From Myxococcota bacterium (lineage in GTDB: Bacteria; Myxococcota_A; UBA9160; UBA6930), in assembly GCA_028285625.1 (NCBI GenBank), contig JANQOX010000014.1, positions 1 through 64,000 on the forward strand: 64,000 bases of DNA. The letters are read 5' to 3'. Below the pieces are notes generated by a model. That model saw nothing but the letters and a program-made list of their open reading frames with translations, did no database searches and was not told where the DNA came from. The translations under genes and the position numbers were made by a program. This document shows positions 9,589-19,100 of this stretch, in pieces. Numbering within the stretch: position 1 is the first letter of the stretch; the number at the start of each line of letters is the position of its first letter.

Positions 9589-9626
9589 CGCGCCTCGGGT
9601 GGGGCCGGCCGACGGCGTGACGCGCC
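9557..9626. repeat. 32-bp tandem duplication over the methyltransferase stop codon
   Basis: Copy 1 is 9557-9588 (last codons and TGA of the methyltransferase), copy 2 is 9589-9620 with one mismatch (A9566 to G9598), and six bases of a third copy follow. The unit length is not a multiple of three. Confidence 0.9.
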
Positions 9627-9648
9627 CGCAGGAACACCGGAAAGCCCC

Positions 9649-9678
9649 TTGCTGGCCGACCGATCGGTCGGGTACCCT
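9649..9678 (+). promoter_or_regulatory. Probable TetR promoter with operator palindrome in the spacer
   Basis: TTGCTG (9649-9654) and TACCCT (9673-9678) are separated by 18 nt and form a sigma-70-like promoter. The spacer contains CCGACCGATCGGTCGG (9656-9671), a perfect 16-bp palindrome. A degenerate copy, GACCGAACGGTT, lies at 9714-9725. Palindromes of this type are common TetR-family operators, so autorepression is likely (inference). Confidence 0.65.
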
Positions 9679-9809
9679 GCAGCGGTCGGGCGAGTCAAGC
9701 CGCACCTCGCCCCGACCGAACGGTTGGATCGCGGCCTCTTCCCCCGAGTGGGGAGGTGTTCCCCAGCCCGCGGGAGCGCCGCCCCCACCGTCGGGCCACG
9801 GAGACGCCC

Positions 9810-10496
9810 ATGGGCCAGCCCCAAGCTCGCGGTCCCCAGAGCCCCGACAGCGATCCCCAGAGCTCCCGGGACAAGATCCTCGACGTCGCCGAGGCCCGCT
9901 TCGCGGCGCGCGGCTTTGCCGGCGTGGGCATGCGCGAGGTGGCCGAACTCGCCGGCCTCAGCAAGTCGTCGCTCTTCCATCACTTCCGCGGCAAGGCCGA
10001 ACTCTACCTCTCGGTCCTCGACCGCGTGGTCGAGCGCATCGAGCGGCGCGTGCTGCCGGCGCTCGACGGGGGTGGGGACGCGCTCGAGCGGCTCGAGCGC
10101 TGCGTCGACCAGCTCGTTGATGCCCTGGCCGAACATCCGAGCCTGGCTCGACTGCTGCTGCGTACGCTCTTCGAAGACGACGACCTGCCCGAGGCTTCGG
10201 ACGCCGAGGCCCTGGCGGTCGACCAGCGCCTCGACGGGCTCATCGAGCGCATGCAGCAGCTGATCGACGAGGGTGCGCGTGAGGGCACGCTGCGCCCGAC
10301 GTCGGCTCCCGACACCCTGCAGACGATCATCGGCGCGACGGTCTATCACTTCGCGTCGGGCGACTTCGGCGAGCGGCTCCTGGGGGGGCCGCTCTACACC
10401 GCGGAGGCCGTACGCCGCCGCAAGCACGAGATCCAGACCTTCCTTCACCGAGGGCTCGCCGCGAGCCCGATCGCGCGCCACCAGGAGACGTCATGA
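9810..10496 (+). CDS. TetR-family transcriptional regulator
   Basis: A 228-residue repressor-type protein. The N-terminal DNA-binding domain runs from about 20 to 66: RDKILDVAEARFAARGF, then the helix-turn-helix GVGMREVAELAGLSKSSLFHHF and the usual GKAELYLSVL. The C-terminal ligand-binding half is helical and has the TetR_C arrangement seen in regulators of lipid genes. I use ATG 9810 behind GGAG; an upstream GTG at 9756 adds 18 Arg/Pro-rich residues. Its stop overlaps the start of the diiron protein gene (ATGA). A matching palindromic operator lies in its promoter, so it probably represses its own operon until a ligand, perhaps the substrate of the diiron enzyme, is bound. Confidence 0.93.
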   Translation: MGQPQARGPQSPDSDPQSSRDKILDVAEARFAARGFAGVGMREVAELAGLSKSSLFHHFRGKAELYLSVLDRVVERIERRVLPALDGGGDALERLERCVDQLVDALAEHPSLARLLLRTLFEDDDLPEASDAEALAVDQRLDGLIERMQQLIDEGAREGTLRPTSAPDTLQTIIGATVYHFASGDFGERLLGGPLYTAEAVRRRKHEIQTFLHRGLAASPIARHQETS

Positions 10497-11566
10497 AGAA
10501 GTTCCTCGAGGAGCACCGCAAGAAGTTCGGCGAGTTCGAAGTGATCGAGTTCGTGGACGAGGCCGAAGTGCAGCGCCTGCGCGACAAGATCGACACCGGC
10601 GTGCCGCTCGACATCCACTGGAGCTGGGAGTATGGCAGCGAAGTGGCCGAGCTGCGCAATCTCTACGAGAAGGGCAAGGTCAACCAGTGGAACGCCGAGA
10701 CGGACCTCGACTGGGACATCCCGGTTTCGAAGGACGACTGGGTGCTGAAGCCCGAGGCGTCCATGCTCGCCCAGGCCTGCGCGATGATGGGCAAGGACGA
10801 GAAGACCCAGAAGGCCGCCGCCTTCGACGAACTCGGCTACATCCTGTCGCAGCTGCTCCACGGCGAGCAGGCCGCGCTCCAGCTCTGCGGACAGCTCACC
10901 AACGTCTGCGACAAGATGGACCAAAAGTGGTACGCGGCCAGCCAGGTCGTGGACGAGGCCCGCCACATCGAGGCGATCTCGAAGTTCCTGCAGCGGAAGA
11001 TGGGCACCATCTACCCGGTGGGCGCCACGCTCAAGTTCCTGCTCGACGAGCTGCTCGAGGCCGAGGGCATGCAGAAGAAGACGCTCGGCATGCAGACGCT
11101 GTTCGAGGGCACGGCTGTCGGCATCATGGACATGATGCGCACCGAGTCGGTGAACCCGCTGTTCACCGACCTGATCCGCCGGGTCGAGCAGGACGAGTCG
11201 CGGCACGCGGCCTTCGGCGTGCTCACCATGCGGCGGGTGGTGAAGGAGGCCAGCGAGGCCGAGATGCACGAGATGGAGGACTGGGCCTTCGGCATCCTCG
11301 AGACCCTGAACGCCAACCAGCAGATCGACATGCTGAAGCTCTTCGGTCCCAAGTACGGCATCGACCCCGAGTTCATGACGCGCATGTTCACCTCGCTGCC
11401 GAACTTCGCCGAGCTCAACAGCATGGCGTTCATGCACACGGTCGTTCCGAACCTGAAGCGCCTCGGCCTCATCACGGACCGCACCGAGCCCGAGTGGAAG
11501 CGCGTGGGCCTGATGGTGGACCAGCGCGGCGGCACCGCCGGCGGAGCCCTGCCCGAGGTCGCTTGA
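10493..11566 (+). CDS. Ferritin-like diiron carboxylate protein (probable oxygenase)
   Basis: A 357-residue all-helical protein of the ferritin-like superfamily, related to the group that includes AurF-type oxygenases and R2-like oxidases. The diiron ligand set is complete: E125 (LLHGEQAA), E155 and H158 (DEARH), E205 (LFEGTAVG), and E235 and H238 (EQDESRH). It has no signal peptide, so it acts in the cytoplasm. The electron donor is not encoded nearby. It is translationally coupled to the TetR gene upstream, which suggests induction by a small molecule. The substrate is unknown; hydroxylation or desaturation of a lipid or aromatic compound is an open guess. Confidence 0.88.
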   Translation: MKKFLEEHRKKFGEFEVIEFVDEAEVQRLRDKIDTGVPLDIHWSWEYGSEVAELRNLYEKGKVNQWNAETDLDWDIPVSKDDWVLKPEASMLAQACAMMGKDEKTQKAAAFDELGYILSQLLHGEQAALQLCGQLTNVCDKMDQKWYAASQVVDEARHIEAISKFLQRKMGTIYPVGATLKFLLDELLEAEGMQKKTLGMQTLFEGTAVGIMDMMRTESVNPLFTDLIRRVEQDESRHAAFGVLTMRRVVKEASEAEMHEMEDWAFGILETLNANQQIDMLKLFGPKYGIDPEFMTRMFTSLPNFAELNSMAFMHTVVPNLKRLGLITDRTEPEWKRVGLMVDQRGGTAGGALPEVA

Positions 11567-11661
11567 TTCCCGGCCGGGCGCCCGCCTCGGGCGGGACGCC
11601 CGGCCCGGTCCGCCGCTGTGCGCAGCGGTCGCCCCGCAGCGCCTCGCTCGCGTCGGGCTCG

Positions 11662-11678
11662 ATACCCATAGGGGGTAT
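11662..11678 (+). promoter_or_regulatory. CsoR-type operator
   Basis: ATACCCATAGGGGGTAT: arms ATACCC and GGGTAT around a 5-nt spacer, lying 44 bp before csoR. This is the form of box bound by CsoR repressors before copper-export genes, so copper would relieve repression of csoR and copA. Confidence 0.75.
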
Positions 11679-11721
11679 TGGTATCTTCTGCGGGGACAGG
11701 GCGACCCCGTGGAGGCGACCG

Positions 11722-12006
11722 ATGAAACAGGACGTTCGGGAACAGGTGCAGGCCCGGCTCAAGCGCATCGCGGGCCAGGTCGGCGGGATCCAGCGCATGG
11801 TGGAAGACGACCGCTACTGCGTGGACGTGCTCATGCAGATCGCCGCGGCCGAGGCCGCCCTCGACCGCGTGGGCCACCTCGTGCTCGGGAGCCACATCGA
11901 GACCTGCGTGGCGAGCGCGCTCGAGGGCGGCCGGCCGGCCGAGCGCCGCAAGAAGATGGACGAACTGCTCGACGTCTTCTCGAAGTTCGGCCGCATCCGA
12001 AGCTGA
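11722..12006 (+). CDS. csoR: Copper-sensing repressor CsoR
   Basis: A 94-residue member of the all-helical CsoR/RcnR family. The copper ligand triad Cys-His-Cys is complete (C33 in DRYCVDVL, H58 and C62 in GSHIETC), with the same spacing as in Mycobacterium tuberculosis CsoR. The N-terminal [18 protein letters not shown] is the family signature. It should bind the box at 11662-11678 and release it on binding Cu(I). It starts at ATG 11722 behind GGAGG. The copper ATPase gene follows 38 bp downstream and is likely in the same operon. Confidence 0.96.
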   Translation: MKQDVREQVQARLKRIAGQVGGIQRMVEDDRYCVDVLMQIAAAEAALDRVGHLVLGSHIETCVASALEGGRPAERRKKMDELLDVFSKFGRIRS

Positions 12007-12044
12007 GCGGCGGGTACGGGCACCGCTTCGACGTGACCGAGGTC

Positions 12045-14342
12045 ATGCGCGACCCGGTCTGCGGCATGCAGGTCGATCCGGCAGGGGACGTTCGCGTGAC
12101 CCACGCCGGCGAGGCCTACGTCTTCTGTCGAACCGCCTGTCGCGACCGGTTCCTGGCCGATCCGGATGCGTACACGGGCGACTCGCCGGCCGAGCTTCCG
12201 GCACCGGCCAAGCCGGGCACCCGTTACACGTGCCCGATGGACCCCGAGATCGTGCGCGACGAGCCGGGGAGCTGCCCGATCTGCGGCATGGCGCTCGAGC
12301 CCATGGTGCCCAGCGCCGACGAGGGCAACCCCGAGCTCGACGATTTCACACGGCGGTTCTGGGTGTCGCTGGTCTTCACCGTGCCCGTGTTCGTGCTGGC
12401 CATGGGCGAGATGGTGCCCGGCAACCCGCTCGCCGGGCGCCTGTCCCCCCGCTGGCTGGCCATCGTCCAGGGGTTGCTCGCCGCGCCCGTCGTGCTGTGG
12501 TGCGGCGCGCCCTTCTTCGCACGGGGCTGGGCGTCCATCCGCACGCGCAACCTCAACATGTTCACGCTGATCGCTCTGGGGACGGGCGCCGCTTTCGCCT
12601 ACAGCCTGGCCGCCATTCTGGCCCCGGGCGCCTTTCCGGCGGCATTCCGCGCGTCGGATGGCAGCGTGGCCGTCTACTTCGAGGCCGCGGCCGTGATCAT
12701 CACCCTGGTGCTCTTGGGGCAGGTGCTCGAGCTGCGCGCTCGCAGCCGGACCGGCGCGGCCATTCGTGCCCTGCTGGGGCTCGCACCCGACACGGCCCGT
12801 CGCATCGACGCCGATGGCGGCGAACACGACGTGCCCCTCGATCAGGTCTGCGCGGGCGACCGCCTGCGCGTGCGGCCCGGCGAGAAGGTGCCCGTGGATG
12901 GCGTCGTCATCGAGGGGCAGAGCGCCGTGGACGAGTCGATGCTCACCGGAGAGCCCCTGCCGGTGGCCAAAGCGCCGGGTGATGCCGTCGTCGGCGCCAC
13001 GCTGAACGGCACCGGCGCGTTCGTGATTCGCGCCGAGCGCGTGGGCGACGAGACATTGCTGGCCCGAATCGTGCGAAGCGTGGCCGAGGCCCAGCGCAGC
13101 CGCGCGCCGATCCAGGGCGTGGCCGACCGCGTGGCGGGTGTCTTCGTTCCCGCGGTGGTGGCGGTTTCGCTGGTGAGCTTTGCTGTTTGGAGCCTGGTGG
13201 GCCCCGAGCCGCCCATGGCCCACGGTCTGGTGGCGGCCGTGGCCGTCCTCATTATCGCGTGTCCCTGCGCGCTCGGCCTGGCCGTGCCCATGTCCATCAT
13301 GGTGGCCATGGGCCGCGGCGCGTCGGCGGGCGTGCTGTTCCGCAACGCCGAGGCGATCGAACGGCTTCGCGACGTCGACACGCTGGTGGTGGACAAGACC
13401 GGCACCCTCACCGAAGGACGGCCCGCCCTGGTGGCCGTGGAACCCGTGCCCGGTGGCGATGCCGCCGAGATGCTTGGCCTCGCGGCATCGCTCGAGCGCG
13501 CCAGCGAGCACCCGCTGGCGGCGGCCGTCCTGGCGGGTGCCGCCGAACGTGGGGTTCGCGTGCCCGCGGCCGGCTCGTTCTCGTCGCGAACCGGGCAGGG
13601 CGTCGAGGGCGAGGTGGGCGGTCGCCGGGTGGCGGTGGGCAATGCGCGCCTGCTCGAAGCGCTCGATGTGGATGCGGGGAGCCTGGCCGCGCTGGCAAGC
13701 GCCCAGCGCAAAGCCGGCCGCACGGCCATGCTGGTCGCAATCGATGGCGCGGCGGCCGGCGTCCTGGCGGTGGCCGATCCGATCAAGGCGTCCACGCCCG
13801 GCGCCGTGGCCGCACTTCGCGAGGCCGGGATCCGCCTGGTGATGGCGACCGGCGACGAACGCGCCACGGCCGATGCGGTGGCCGACGCACTCGGGATCGA
13901 CAGGGTGGAGGCAGGACTGCTGCCCGAGGACAAGGCAGGCCTGGTGGAGCGCCTGGAGGCCAGCGGGAGGAAGGTCGCCGTGGCGGGCGACGGCATCAAC
14001 GACGCACCCGCCCTGGCGCGTGCGCGGGTGGGGATCGCCATGGGGACGGGCACCGACGTCGCCATGGAGAGCGCTGGCGTCACCCTCGTGCGGGGCGACC
14101 TGCGCGGCATCTCCCGCGCCCTGGCCTTGAGCCGCGCCACCATGGCCAACGTGCGGCAGAACCTGTTCTTCGCACTGGTCTACAACGCCGTGGGCGTGCC
14201 GGTCGCGGCGGGTGTGCTGTACCCGACGCTCGGCCTGCTGCTCGACCCGATGCTTGCGGCGGCGGCCATGAGCCTGAGCTCGGTGTCGGTGATCACGAAC
14301 GCCCTGCGCCTGCGCCGCGCGCCGCTTGGCGAGGTGGCCTAG
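12045..14342 (+). CDS. copA: Copper-exporting P1B-type ATPase with YHS and HMBD N-terminus
   Basis: A 765-residue P-type ATPase that pumps Cu(I) out of the cytoplasm. Order: YHS domain (1-42, [20 protein letters not shown]), heavy-metal-binding zinc-ribbon-like domain (61-88, [21 protein letters not shown]), then membrane helices, the TGE actuator loop (MLTGEPLPV), the CPC transport motif (C406, C408), the phosphorylation site D450 in DKTGTLT, SEHPLA in the nucleotide domain, and GDGINDAP (D649). The usual ferredoxin-like HMA domains are absent; YHS plus HMBD replace them. I use ATG 12045; an in-frame GTG lies at 12033. Its TAG stop overlaps the TAG of the convergent WYL gene in a shared CTAG. 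Confidence 0.95.
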   Translation: MRDPVCGMQVDPAGDVRVTHAGEAYVFCRTACRDRFLADPDAYTGDSPAELPAPAKPGTRYTCPMDPEIVRDEPGSCPICGMALEPMVPSADEGNPELDDFTRRFWVSLVFTVPVFVLAMGEMVPGNPLAGRLSPRWLAIVQGLLAAPVVLWCGAPFFARGWASIRTRNLNMFTLIALGTGAAFAYSLAAILAPGAFPAAFRASDGSVAVYFEAAAVIITLVLLGQVLELRARSRTGAAIRALLGLAPDTARRIDADGGEHDVPLDQVCAGDRLRVRPGEKVPVDGVVIEGQSAVDESMLTGEPLPVAKAPGDAVVGATLNGTGAFVIRAERVGDETLLARIVRSVAEAQRSRAPIQGVADRVAGVFVPAVVAVSLVSFAVWSLVGPEPPMAHGLVAAVAVLIIACPCALGLAVPMSIMVAMGRGASAGVLFRNAEAIERLRDVDTLVVDKTGTLTEGRPALVAVEPVPGGDAAEMLGLAASLERASEHPLAAAVLAGAAERGVRVPAAGSFSSRTGQGVEGEVGGRRVAVGNARLLEALDVDAGSLAALASAQRKAGRTAMLVAIDGAAAGVLAVADPIKASTPGAVAALREAGIRLVMATGDERATADAVADALGIDRVEAGLLPEDKAGLVERLEASGRKVAVAGDGINDAPALARARVGIAMGTGTDVAMESAGVTLVRGDLRGISRALALSRATMANVRQNLFFALVYNAVGVPVAAGVLYPTLGLLLDPMLAAAAMSLSSVSVITNALRLRRAPLGEVA

Positions 14343-15319
14343 GCCGAACCCTCGTAGCGACGTGCGGCGCGCGCGTGCTGCTCGGCGACCTGCGCGCGCA
14401 GGCTCTCGGGCTCGAGCACCTCGGCGTCGGCCCCGAACGAGAGCACCCAGTCGCGCAGCTCGCTGCTGGGCCCCACCTCGAGGGTGAGGTCGATGCCGCC
14501 GTCGCGCCGGCGGGCGATGGCCTGGCTCGCGTGCCAGGTGTGCTCTTCGACGTAGAGCGCCCGGCGCTTCGCGAACCGGATCACCACCCGTTCCGCGGGC
14601 TCGGCGACCACGCCGAACGACGAGGCCGTGCGCGCCTCGAAGTCGAAGCTGGCCGGTACCTCGAAGGCCTCGTCCGTCGGCTCGATCGCGCGAATGCGGT
14701 CCACGGCGAAGGTGCGGACCTCGTCCGACTTGTGGTCATGGCCGATCACGTAGAGCGCGCCACTGCGGTACCAGATGCGGTAGGGGTCGAGGCGCCGGTC
14801 GCCCACCTTGCCCGTGCTGCCGGTGCGGTAGCGCATGCGCACCGTTCGCCGTTCGAGAACCGCGGTATTGAGCGCACCGATGGTGTCGCGCAGCGCCGCG
14901 TAGTCCTTGTGGGGGCCGGGCAGCACGCGAAACGACTCGCCCAGGCGGGCCAGGTAGGTGGCGAGCTCGGGGCCCAGGCTCGCGCGGACCTTGCGCAGCG
15001 CCGACTGGATCGAGTCGTGGAAGACCGTGCCCTCGAGGGTCTGGAGCAGGTCGGCGCTGAAGGCGAGGGCGAGCAGCTCGTCGGCGGTGAACGGCGCATC
15101 GCCGATCTGGAAGCCCTCGACGAAGTGATAGAAGGCCTTGCCATCGCGCTTGGCGCTGGAGACCGGGAAGCCCGCGTACATGAGGGCGTCGAGGTCGCGG
15201 TACACCGTGCGACGCGTGCAGCCGAGGTCTTCGGCGAGGTCGTCGAGCCCCACGCCATAGCGGCTCTTGGCGAGTCGCTGGATGAGCTGCCACTGGCGCG
15301 CGAGCTGGTCGCCGCGCAC
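14339..15319 (-). CDS. HTH-WYL transcriptional regulator
   Basis: A 326-residue DeoR/YafY-type regulator. The N-terminal winged helix holds [29 protein letters not shown] (about 27-55), followed by a linker helix bundle and the WYL ligand-binding domain with [32 protein letters not shown] near 180-210, then a WCX-like C-terminal extension. WYL domains sense nucleotides or other ligands; targets are unknown. It begins with GTG 7 nt after the efp stop, so it is probably co-transcribed with efp. It ends tail-to-tail with copA, sharing CTAG. Confidence 0.93.
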   Translation of the reverse strand: MRGDQLARQWQLIQRLAKSRYGVGLDDLAEDLGCTRRTVYRDLDALMYAGFPVSSAKRDGKAFYHFVEGFQIGDAPFTADELLALAFSADLLQTLEGTVFHDSIQSALRKVRASLGPELATYLARLGESFRVLPGPHKDYAALRDTIGALNTAVLERRTVRMRYRTGSTGKVGDRRLDPYRIWYRSGALYVIGHDHKSDEVRTFAVDRIRAIEPTDEAFEVPASFDFEARTASSFGVVAEPAERVVIRFAKRRALYVEEHTWHASQAIARRRDGGIDLTLEVGPSSELRDWVLSFGADAEVLEPESLRAQVAEQHARAARRYEGSA

Positions 15320-15326
15320 GCCGGGG

Positions 15327-15890
15327 CTAGTTCACGCGCTCGACGTAGGCGCCGGTGCGCGTGTCCACGCGCACGGTCTCGCCTTCTTTGATGAACAGCG
15401 GCACCTGCACCACGGCGCCCGTCTCGAGGGTGGCGGGCTTGGTGGCGCCCGACGCGGTGTCGCCCTTCACGCCGGGGTCGGTCTGCTTGATCTCGGCTTC
15501 GAGGAAGGCGGGGAGCTCCACGTTGATGGCGGCGCCCTTGTAGAGCATGACCGACACCTCCATGCTCTCCTTCAGGAACTTGACCTCGTCGCCGATGGCC
15601 TCCGCGGGCAACGGCAGCTGGTCGTAGGTCTCCGTGTCCATGAACACGAGGCCGGTACCGTCCTGGTAGAGGTACTGCATGCGGCGGTCCTCGACGTCCG
15701 CCTCGTTCACCTTCTCGCCCGAGCGGAAGGTCTTTTCGAGCGTCCGCCCGGTGCGCAGGTTCTTGAGCTTGGTGCGGACGAACGCTCCGCCCTTGCCGGG
15801 CTTCACGTGCTGGAAGTACGTCATCGCGAACGGATCCCCGTCGATCTCGAGCTTGAGGCCGTTGCGGAACTGAGAGGTGTCGACTGCCAT
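15327..15890 (-). CDS. efp: Translation elongation factor P
   Basis: EF-P relieves ribosome stalling at polyproline stretches. The 187-residue protein has the three-domain length of the family. The tip of domain I reads VKPGKGGAF, with a lysine (K33) at the position modified by EpmA or other enzymes. YLYQDGTGLVFMDTETYDQ and the C-terminal VDTRTGAYVERV are also typical. No modification enzyme (epmA/epmB, earP) is visible in the window. The WYL regulator gene follows 7 nt downstream. Upstream to the acyltransferase gene is about 60 bp. Confidence 0.97.
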   Translation of the reverse strand: MAVDTSQFRNGLKLEIDGDPFAMTYFQHVKPGKGGAFVRTKLKNLRTGRTLEKTFRSGEKVNEADVEDRRMQYLYQDGTGLVFMDTETYDQLPLPAEAIGDEVKFLKESMEVSVMLYKGAAINVELPAFLEAEIKQTDPGVKGDTASGATKPATLETGAVVQVPLFIKEGETVRVDTRTGAYVERVN

Positions 15891-15950
15891 AACTACCTGT
15901 TTCTCCGGCTCTTTCGGGGCCGCGGAACATAGCGGAGCCCGGCCCGCCTG

Positions 15951-17060
15951 CTAGCGCGGTCGCTGGTCGAGGGCCTGCTGGATCCGGCGGCGGACCTCCC
16001 GGGCCAGCTCCTCCGCGGCTCCGGGGCCCGATCCGGCCGCGCCGGGATCGATCGGGTCGAGGTAGCGGATGCGGTAGCGCACCGGCAGCGGCAGGAGGCC
16101 CAGCGGACCGAGCCAGGGGAAGGTCGGGGTGACCGGGGCCGCGGGCAGACCGAGCCAGCGCGCCAGCGGCCGCACGTCGTAGAGGATCGGCGCCTGGTCC
16201 TCTGCGCCCACGATTGCCACGGGCACGATCGGAACCCCGCTCCGGATCGCCTCTTCGGCGAAGCCCGTGTGGAACCCCTGGAGCCGGTAGCGGTGGGCGA
16301 TCGACTTGCGGATGCCGTCGACACCCTCGGGAAACACCAGCACCGCCTGTCGCTGCGCGAGCAGCTCCTGGAAGCGCTCGCGGGTGCCCACCACCTGGCC
16401 AAGCCTTGCGTAGAGCCGGGCCAACGGGGGCAGCCGGTCGACGAAGCGGTCGACCAGGCTTCGCGCCAGCCGAGGCGGATCGCAGCGCACGAGCAGGTCC
16501 ACCAGGGTCATGGCGCCATCGAAGGGCAGGAGCCCGCCGTGGTTCGCGGCGAGAATCACCGCGCCCTGGTCGGGCAGGCACCCATGCCCGGTGCTCTCCA
16601 CCCGGAACCAGTTGCGGTAGAGCCACAGCAGCGGCGGCAGCGCGCTGCGCACGGTCTGGGGCGAGAGACCGAAGTCGTCCTCGGCGCGTCCCTCCGGGAC
16701 CAGCCGCTCGACCGCACGCAGCCTGCGCTCGTCGAGGCCCTGCAGACCGAAAGAGGCCGTCGCCGGGTCGGGGGGCGGCCCGAGATCCGCAAGCCGCGGC
16801 GGGGCGCCGGGCGGGCGGGGCGCATCGCCGCGATCCGCGCGCGTCCCCGATCCTCCAGGGCCCGCCTCGTTTGCCCCCGCGCGCCGCAAGACGGCGTCCA
16901 GGGCCGGCGCCAGGGCTTCGGGCTCGGCGAGCGGGTCGCGGCCGAGCGCGCGCCGCCGACCCGCGGCGGGAGCGATCGCGTCGCCCGGGACACCATCGCG
17001 CGCGGGTGCCGGGGCGCGATCGGGCGGGGTCGGCCCGCTCGGTGCCTCGGGGCCGCTCAC
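15951..17060 (-). CDS. PlsC-like acyltransferase (MGAT-like), long N-terminus
   Basis: A 369-residue acyltransferase. The first 120 residues are Pro/Ala/Gly-rich and look disordered. The catalytic domain has AANHGGLLPFDG (His-x6-Asp spacing, as in LPLAT MGAT-like proteins, rather than the HX4D of canonical PlsC), FPEGVDGIRK, and VPIVPVAIVGAED. It probably transfers an acyl chain to a glycerolipid or similar acceptor at the membrane. It is a paralogue of the protein at 23490-24377, with which it shares PVTPTF, LGPLGLLP and PVRYR. It starts with GTG overlapping the parA stop by 4 nt (GTGA), so it is translated from the same mRNA as a ParA ATPase. Confidence 0.85.
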   Translation of the reverse strand: MSGPEAPSGPTPPDRAPAPARDGVPGDAIAPAAGRRRALGRDPLAEPEALAPALDAVLRRAGANEAGPGGSGTRADRGDAPRPPGAPPRLADLGPPPDPATASFGLQGLDERRLRAVERLVPEGRAEDDFGLSPQTVRSALPPLLWLYRNWFRVESTGHGCLPDQGAVILAANHGGLLPFDGAMTLVDLLVRCDPPRLARSLVDRFVDRLPPLARLYARLGQVVGTRERFQELLAQRQAVLVFPEGVDGIRKSIAHRYRLQGFHTGFAEEAIRSGVPIVPVAIVGAEDQAPILYDVRPLARWLGLPAAPVTPTFPWLGPLGLLPLPVRYRIRYLDPIDPGAAGSGPGAAEELAREVRRRIQQALDQRPR

Positions 17061-17869
17061 GAGCGGCTCGCCGGGGTGCGCAGCTCGAGCTCTTCGGCGA
17101 TGGCGGCCAGAGCGCGCGCCGCGCGATCGCCCGGCGCGTGCTCGAAGACCGAGAGCCCGCGCGACTGGGCCTCGTCGATCTTCACGTGGAAGCCGAGGGC
17201 GGTCTGGGAGAGCTCCTTGGGAAAGCGCGCCTTCAGGCTGTCGAGCACTTCGTGCGCCATGCGCGTCCGCCGGTAGAACGTGGGCACCACCATGGCGATT
17301 TCGAGCGCGGGGTGGTCGTAGTGCGTGCGTACCGTGTGCAGCGTGCGCAGCAGCTCGGCGCAGCCGTCGAGCGCCAGATACGTGAGCGGCACGGGGATCA
17401 CCACCTCGCGGGCTGCACGCAGCACGTTCAGCGTGAGCGTGCCGAACGAAGGGGCCCCGTCGAACAGCACGTAGTCGTAGTCGTCGAGGGCATGGATCGC
17501 GTCGAGGTTGCGGTCGAGCCGACCCGACGGGTCGTCGCCCGCGCCGAGCCCAGGGAGCAGGGCCAGGGACTTGTCGGCCAGCACGACATCGAGCCCCGGA
17601 ATGCGGGAGGGCATGGCAGGCAGGGGCCCGGCCCCCTGCTCGGCCAGGGCATCCTGATCGAGCATTTCGTCGAGCAGCAGGTCGGCCGCTCCGCGGCGGC
17701 TCGGGCTCGACTGGACGCCGAGCACCTTGCCCAGGTGGCCCTGGGGGTCGGTGTCGATGGCGAGCACCCGCTGGCCGCGGTGCAGCGCCAGATGCGCGGC
17801 CACGCTCGACGTCAGCGTGGTCTTGGCGCTGCCGCCCTTCTCGTTCACGAAAGCGATGCGTCGCGGCAT
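17057..17869 (-). CDS. ParA/MinD-family ATPase (orphan)
   Basis: A 270-residue ATPase of the ParA superfamily. It starts RRIAFVNEKGGSAKTTLTSSVAAHLA, a deviant Walker A with both signature lysines, followed by AIDTDPQGHLGKVLG (Walker A' region) and DYDYVLFDGAPSFGTLTLNVL (Walker B region). Such proteins position chromosomes, plasmids or membrane complexes by ATP-dependent patterning on DNA or membrane. No ParB, MinE or parS-like partner is visible. I use ATG 17869; the extra 12 residues upstream are unlikely. The acyltransferase gene overlaps its stop, so this ATPase may position or regulate a membrane-lipid enzyme (inference). Confidence 0.9.
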   Translation of the reverse strand: MPRRIAFVNEKGGSAKTTLTSSVAAHLALHRGQRVLAIDTDPQGHLGKVLGVQSSPSRRGAADLLLDEMLDQDALAEQGAGPLPAMPSRIPGLDVVLADKSLALLPGLGAGDDPSGRLDRNLDAIHALDDYDYVLFDGAPSFGTLTLNVLRAAREVVIPVPLTYLALDGCAELLRTLHTVRTHYDHPALEIAMVVPTFYRRTRMAHEVLDSLKARFPKELSQTALGFHVKIDEAQSRGLSVFEHAPGDRAARALAAIAEELELRTPASRS

Positions 17870-18010
17870 CGGCTCACCCCGAGGAGCAGGCGCCGGCCCC
17901 TCCACGAACCGGTGTACTCCTCACCGTCCGGGGCGTCAACGCAAACCGCCTTCGGTGGGCGTCGCCGCGACGGCGGACGTGCCTGGAAAACCTTGCCCGC
18001 GCGGCCACGC

Positions 18011-18042
18011 AAAACGGCGCCCGGCCAGGGGCCGAGCGCCGT
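18011..18042 (-). terminator. Intrinsic terminator of the etf operon
   Basis: On the minus strand a 13-bp stem (arms 18030-18042 and 18014-18026, one G-U pair) with a 3-nt loop is followed by TTTT (down to 18011). It lies 33 bp after the etfA stop. Confidence 0.85.
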
Positions 18043-18074
18043 CGATTGCGAGAGGCGCCGTGGGCGCGCCCGGT

Positions 18075-19022
18075 CTAGCCCTTGGCAGCCTTCACCGCCT
18101 CGGTGAGCGCGGGCACGACCTCGAAGAGGTCGCCTACCACGCCGACGTCCGCGACCTCGAAGATCGGGGCGTCGCCGTCCTTGTTGATGGCGATGACGAA
18201 GTTCGAGCCCTTCATGCCGACCAGGTGCTGGATGGCACCGGAGATGCCGGCGGCAATGTACAGCTTCGGCGCCACGATCTGGCCCGACGATCCCACCTGG
18301 TACTCGTGCGGCAGCCAGCCGGCGTCGACCACCGGGCGCGAGGCACCCATGGCCCCGCCCAGCGCGTCGGCCAGAGGCTGGATCACCTCGGGGAACTTCT
18401 CGGGGTCGCCCACGCCACGGCCGCCGGACACGATGATCTCGGCCTTCGACAGGTCGACGCCCTTGGCCTCGGCCACGCGGGTCTCGACGAACTTGGCGGC
18501 GGCACCCGACAGGTCGACCTCGAGGGGCTTGGTGCTACCCGAGGTCGAACCCTCGAACGCCGCGACTGCGCCCGGCTGCACGGTGGCCACCACGCGGTCT
18601 CCCGAGGTGGTGACGCGCGCATCGAGCTTGCCGTTGAAGACGCGGCGCACGAAGGCCCCGTCGTCGTAGTTGAAGACGTCCGAGACGAAAGCGCAGTCCT
18701 GTGCGGCAGCGATGCGCGGGGCCACGTCCCAGCCGATGGGCGTGTTGCTCACCAGCACCACGTCCGGCGAGGTGGCCTCGACGGCCGCCTTGATGGCGAT
18801 GGCGTAGGCATCGACGCTGTAGTTGGCGACGCCGTCCTGGTCGACGGTGAGCACTTCGCCGCCACCCTTGGCGGCGAAGGCCTCGGCCTGATCGCCGATG
18901 CCACTGCCGATGACGACGCTCTTGACGTCATGGCCGATCTTCTGGGCGAAGGCGGCCAGTTCGTAGCTCGCCTCGCGAATCGCCCCGTTCTGGATTTCTG
19001 CAACGATGAGGGTCGTACCCAT
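18075..19022 (-). CDS. etfA: Electron transfer flavoprotein alpha subunit
   Basis: A 315-residue EtfA/FixB protein. With EtfB it accepts electrons from acyl-CoA dehydrogenases and passes them to ETF-quinone oxidoreductase. The FAD-binding C-terminal domain is clear: [63 protein letters not shown] and the final [28 protein letters not shown]. The N-terminal domain begins [19 protein letters not shown]. It lies 78 bp downstream of etfB. A strong hairpin terminator follows. The acyl-CoA dehydrogenase at 58936 is a likely electron donor. Confidence 0.97.
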   Translation of the reverse strand: MGTTLIVAEIQNGAIREASYELAAFAQKIGHDVKSVVIGSGIGDQAEAFAAKGGGEVLTVDQDGVANYSVDAYAIAIKAAVEATSPDVVLVSNTPIGWDVAPRIAAAQDCAFVSDVFNYDDGAFVRRVFNGKLDARVTTSGDRVVATVQPGAVAAFEGSTSGSTKPLEVDLSGAAAKFVETRVAEAKGVDLSKAEIIVSGGRGVGDPEKFPEVIQPLADALGGAMGASRPVVDAGWLPHEYQVGSSGQIVAPKLYIAAGISGAIQHLVGMKGSNFVIAINKDGDAPIFEVADVGVVGDLFEVVPALTEAVKAAKG

Positions 19023-19100
19023 GGATCGTTTCCTCCGGTGGACCGCGGAACCCGCAGTCGGTCGGCCGCGAAACGCGCGGCCCGTTGAAGTCGGCCGCGG

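Noticed and set aside
17057..17869. ParA as evidence of a plasmid or chromosome partition locus
   Set aside because: No ParB gene or parS-like palindrome is near; the coupled gene is an acyltransferase.
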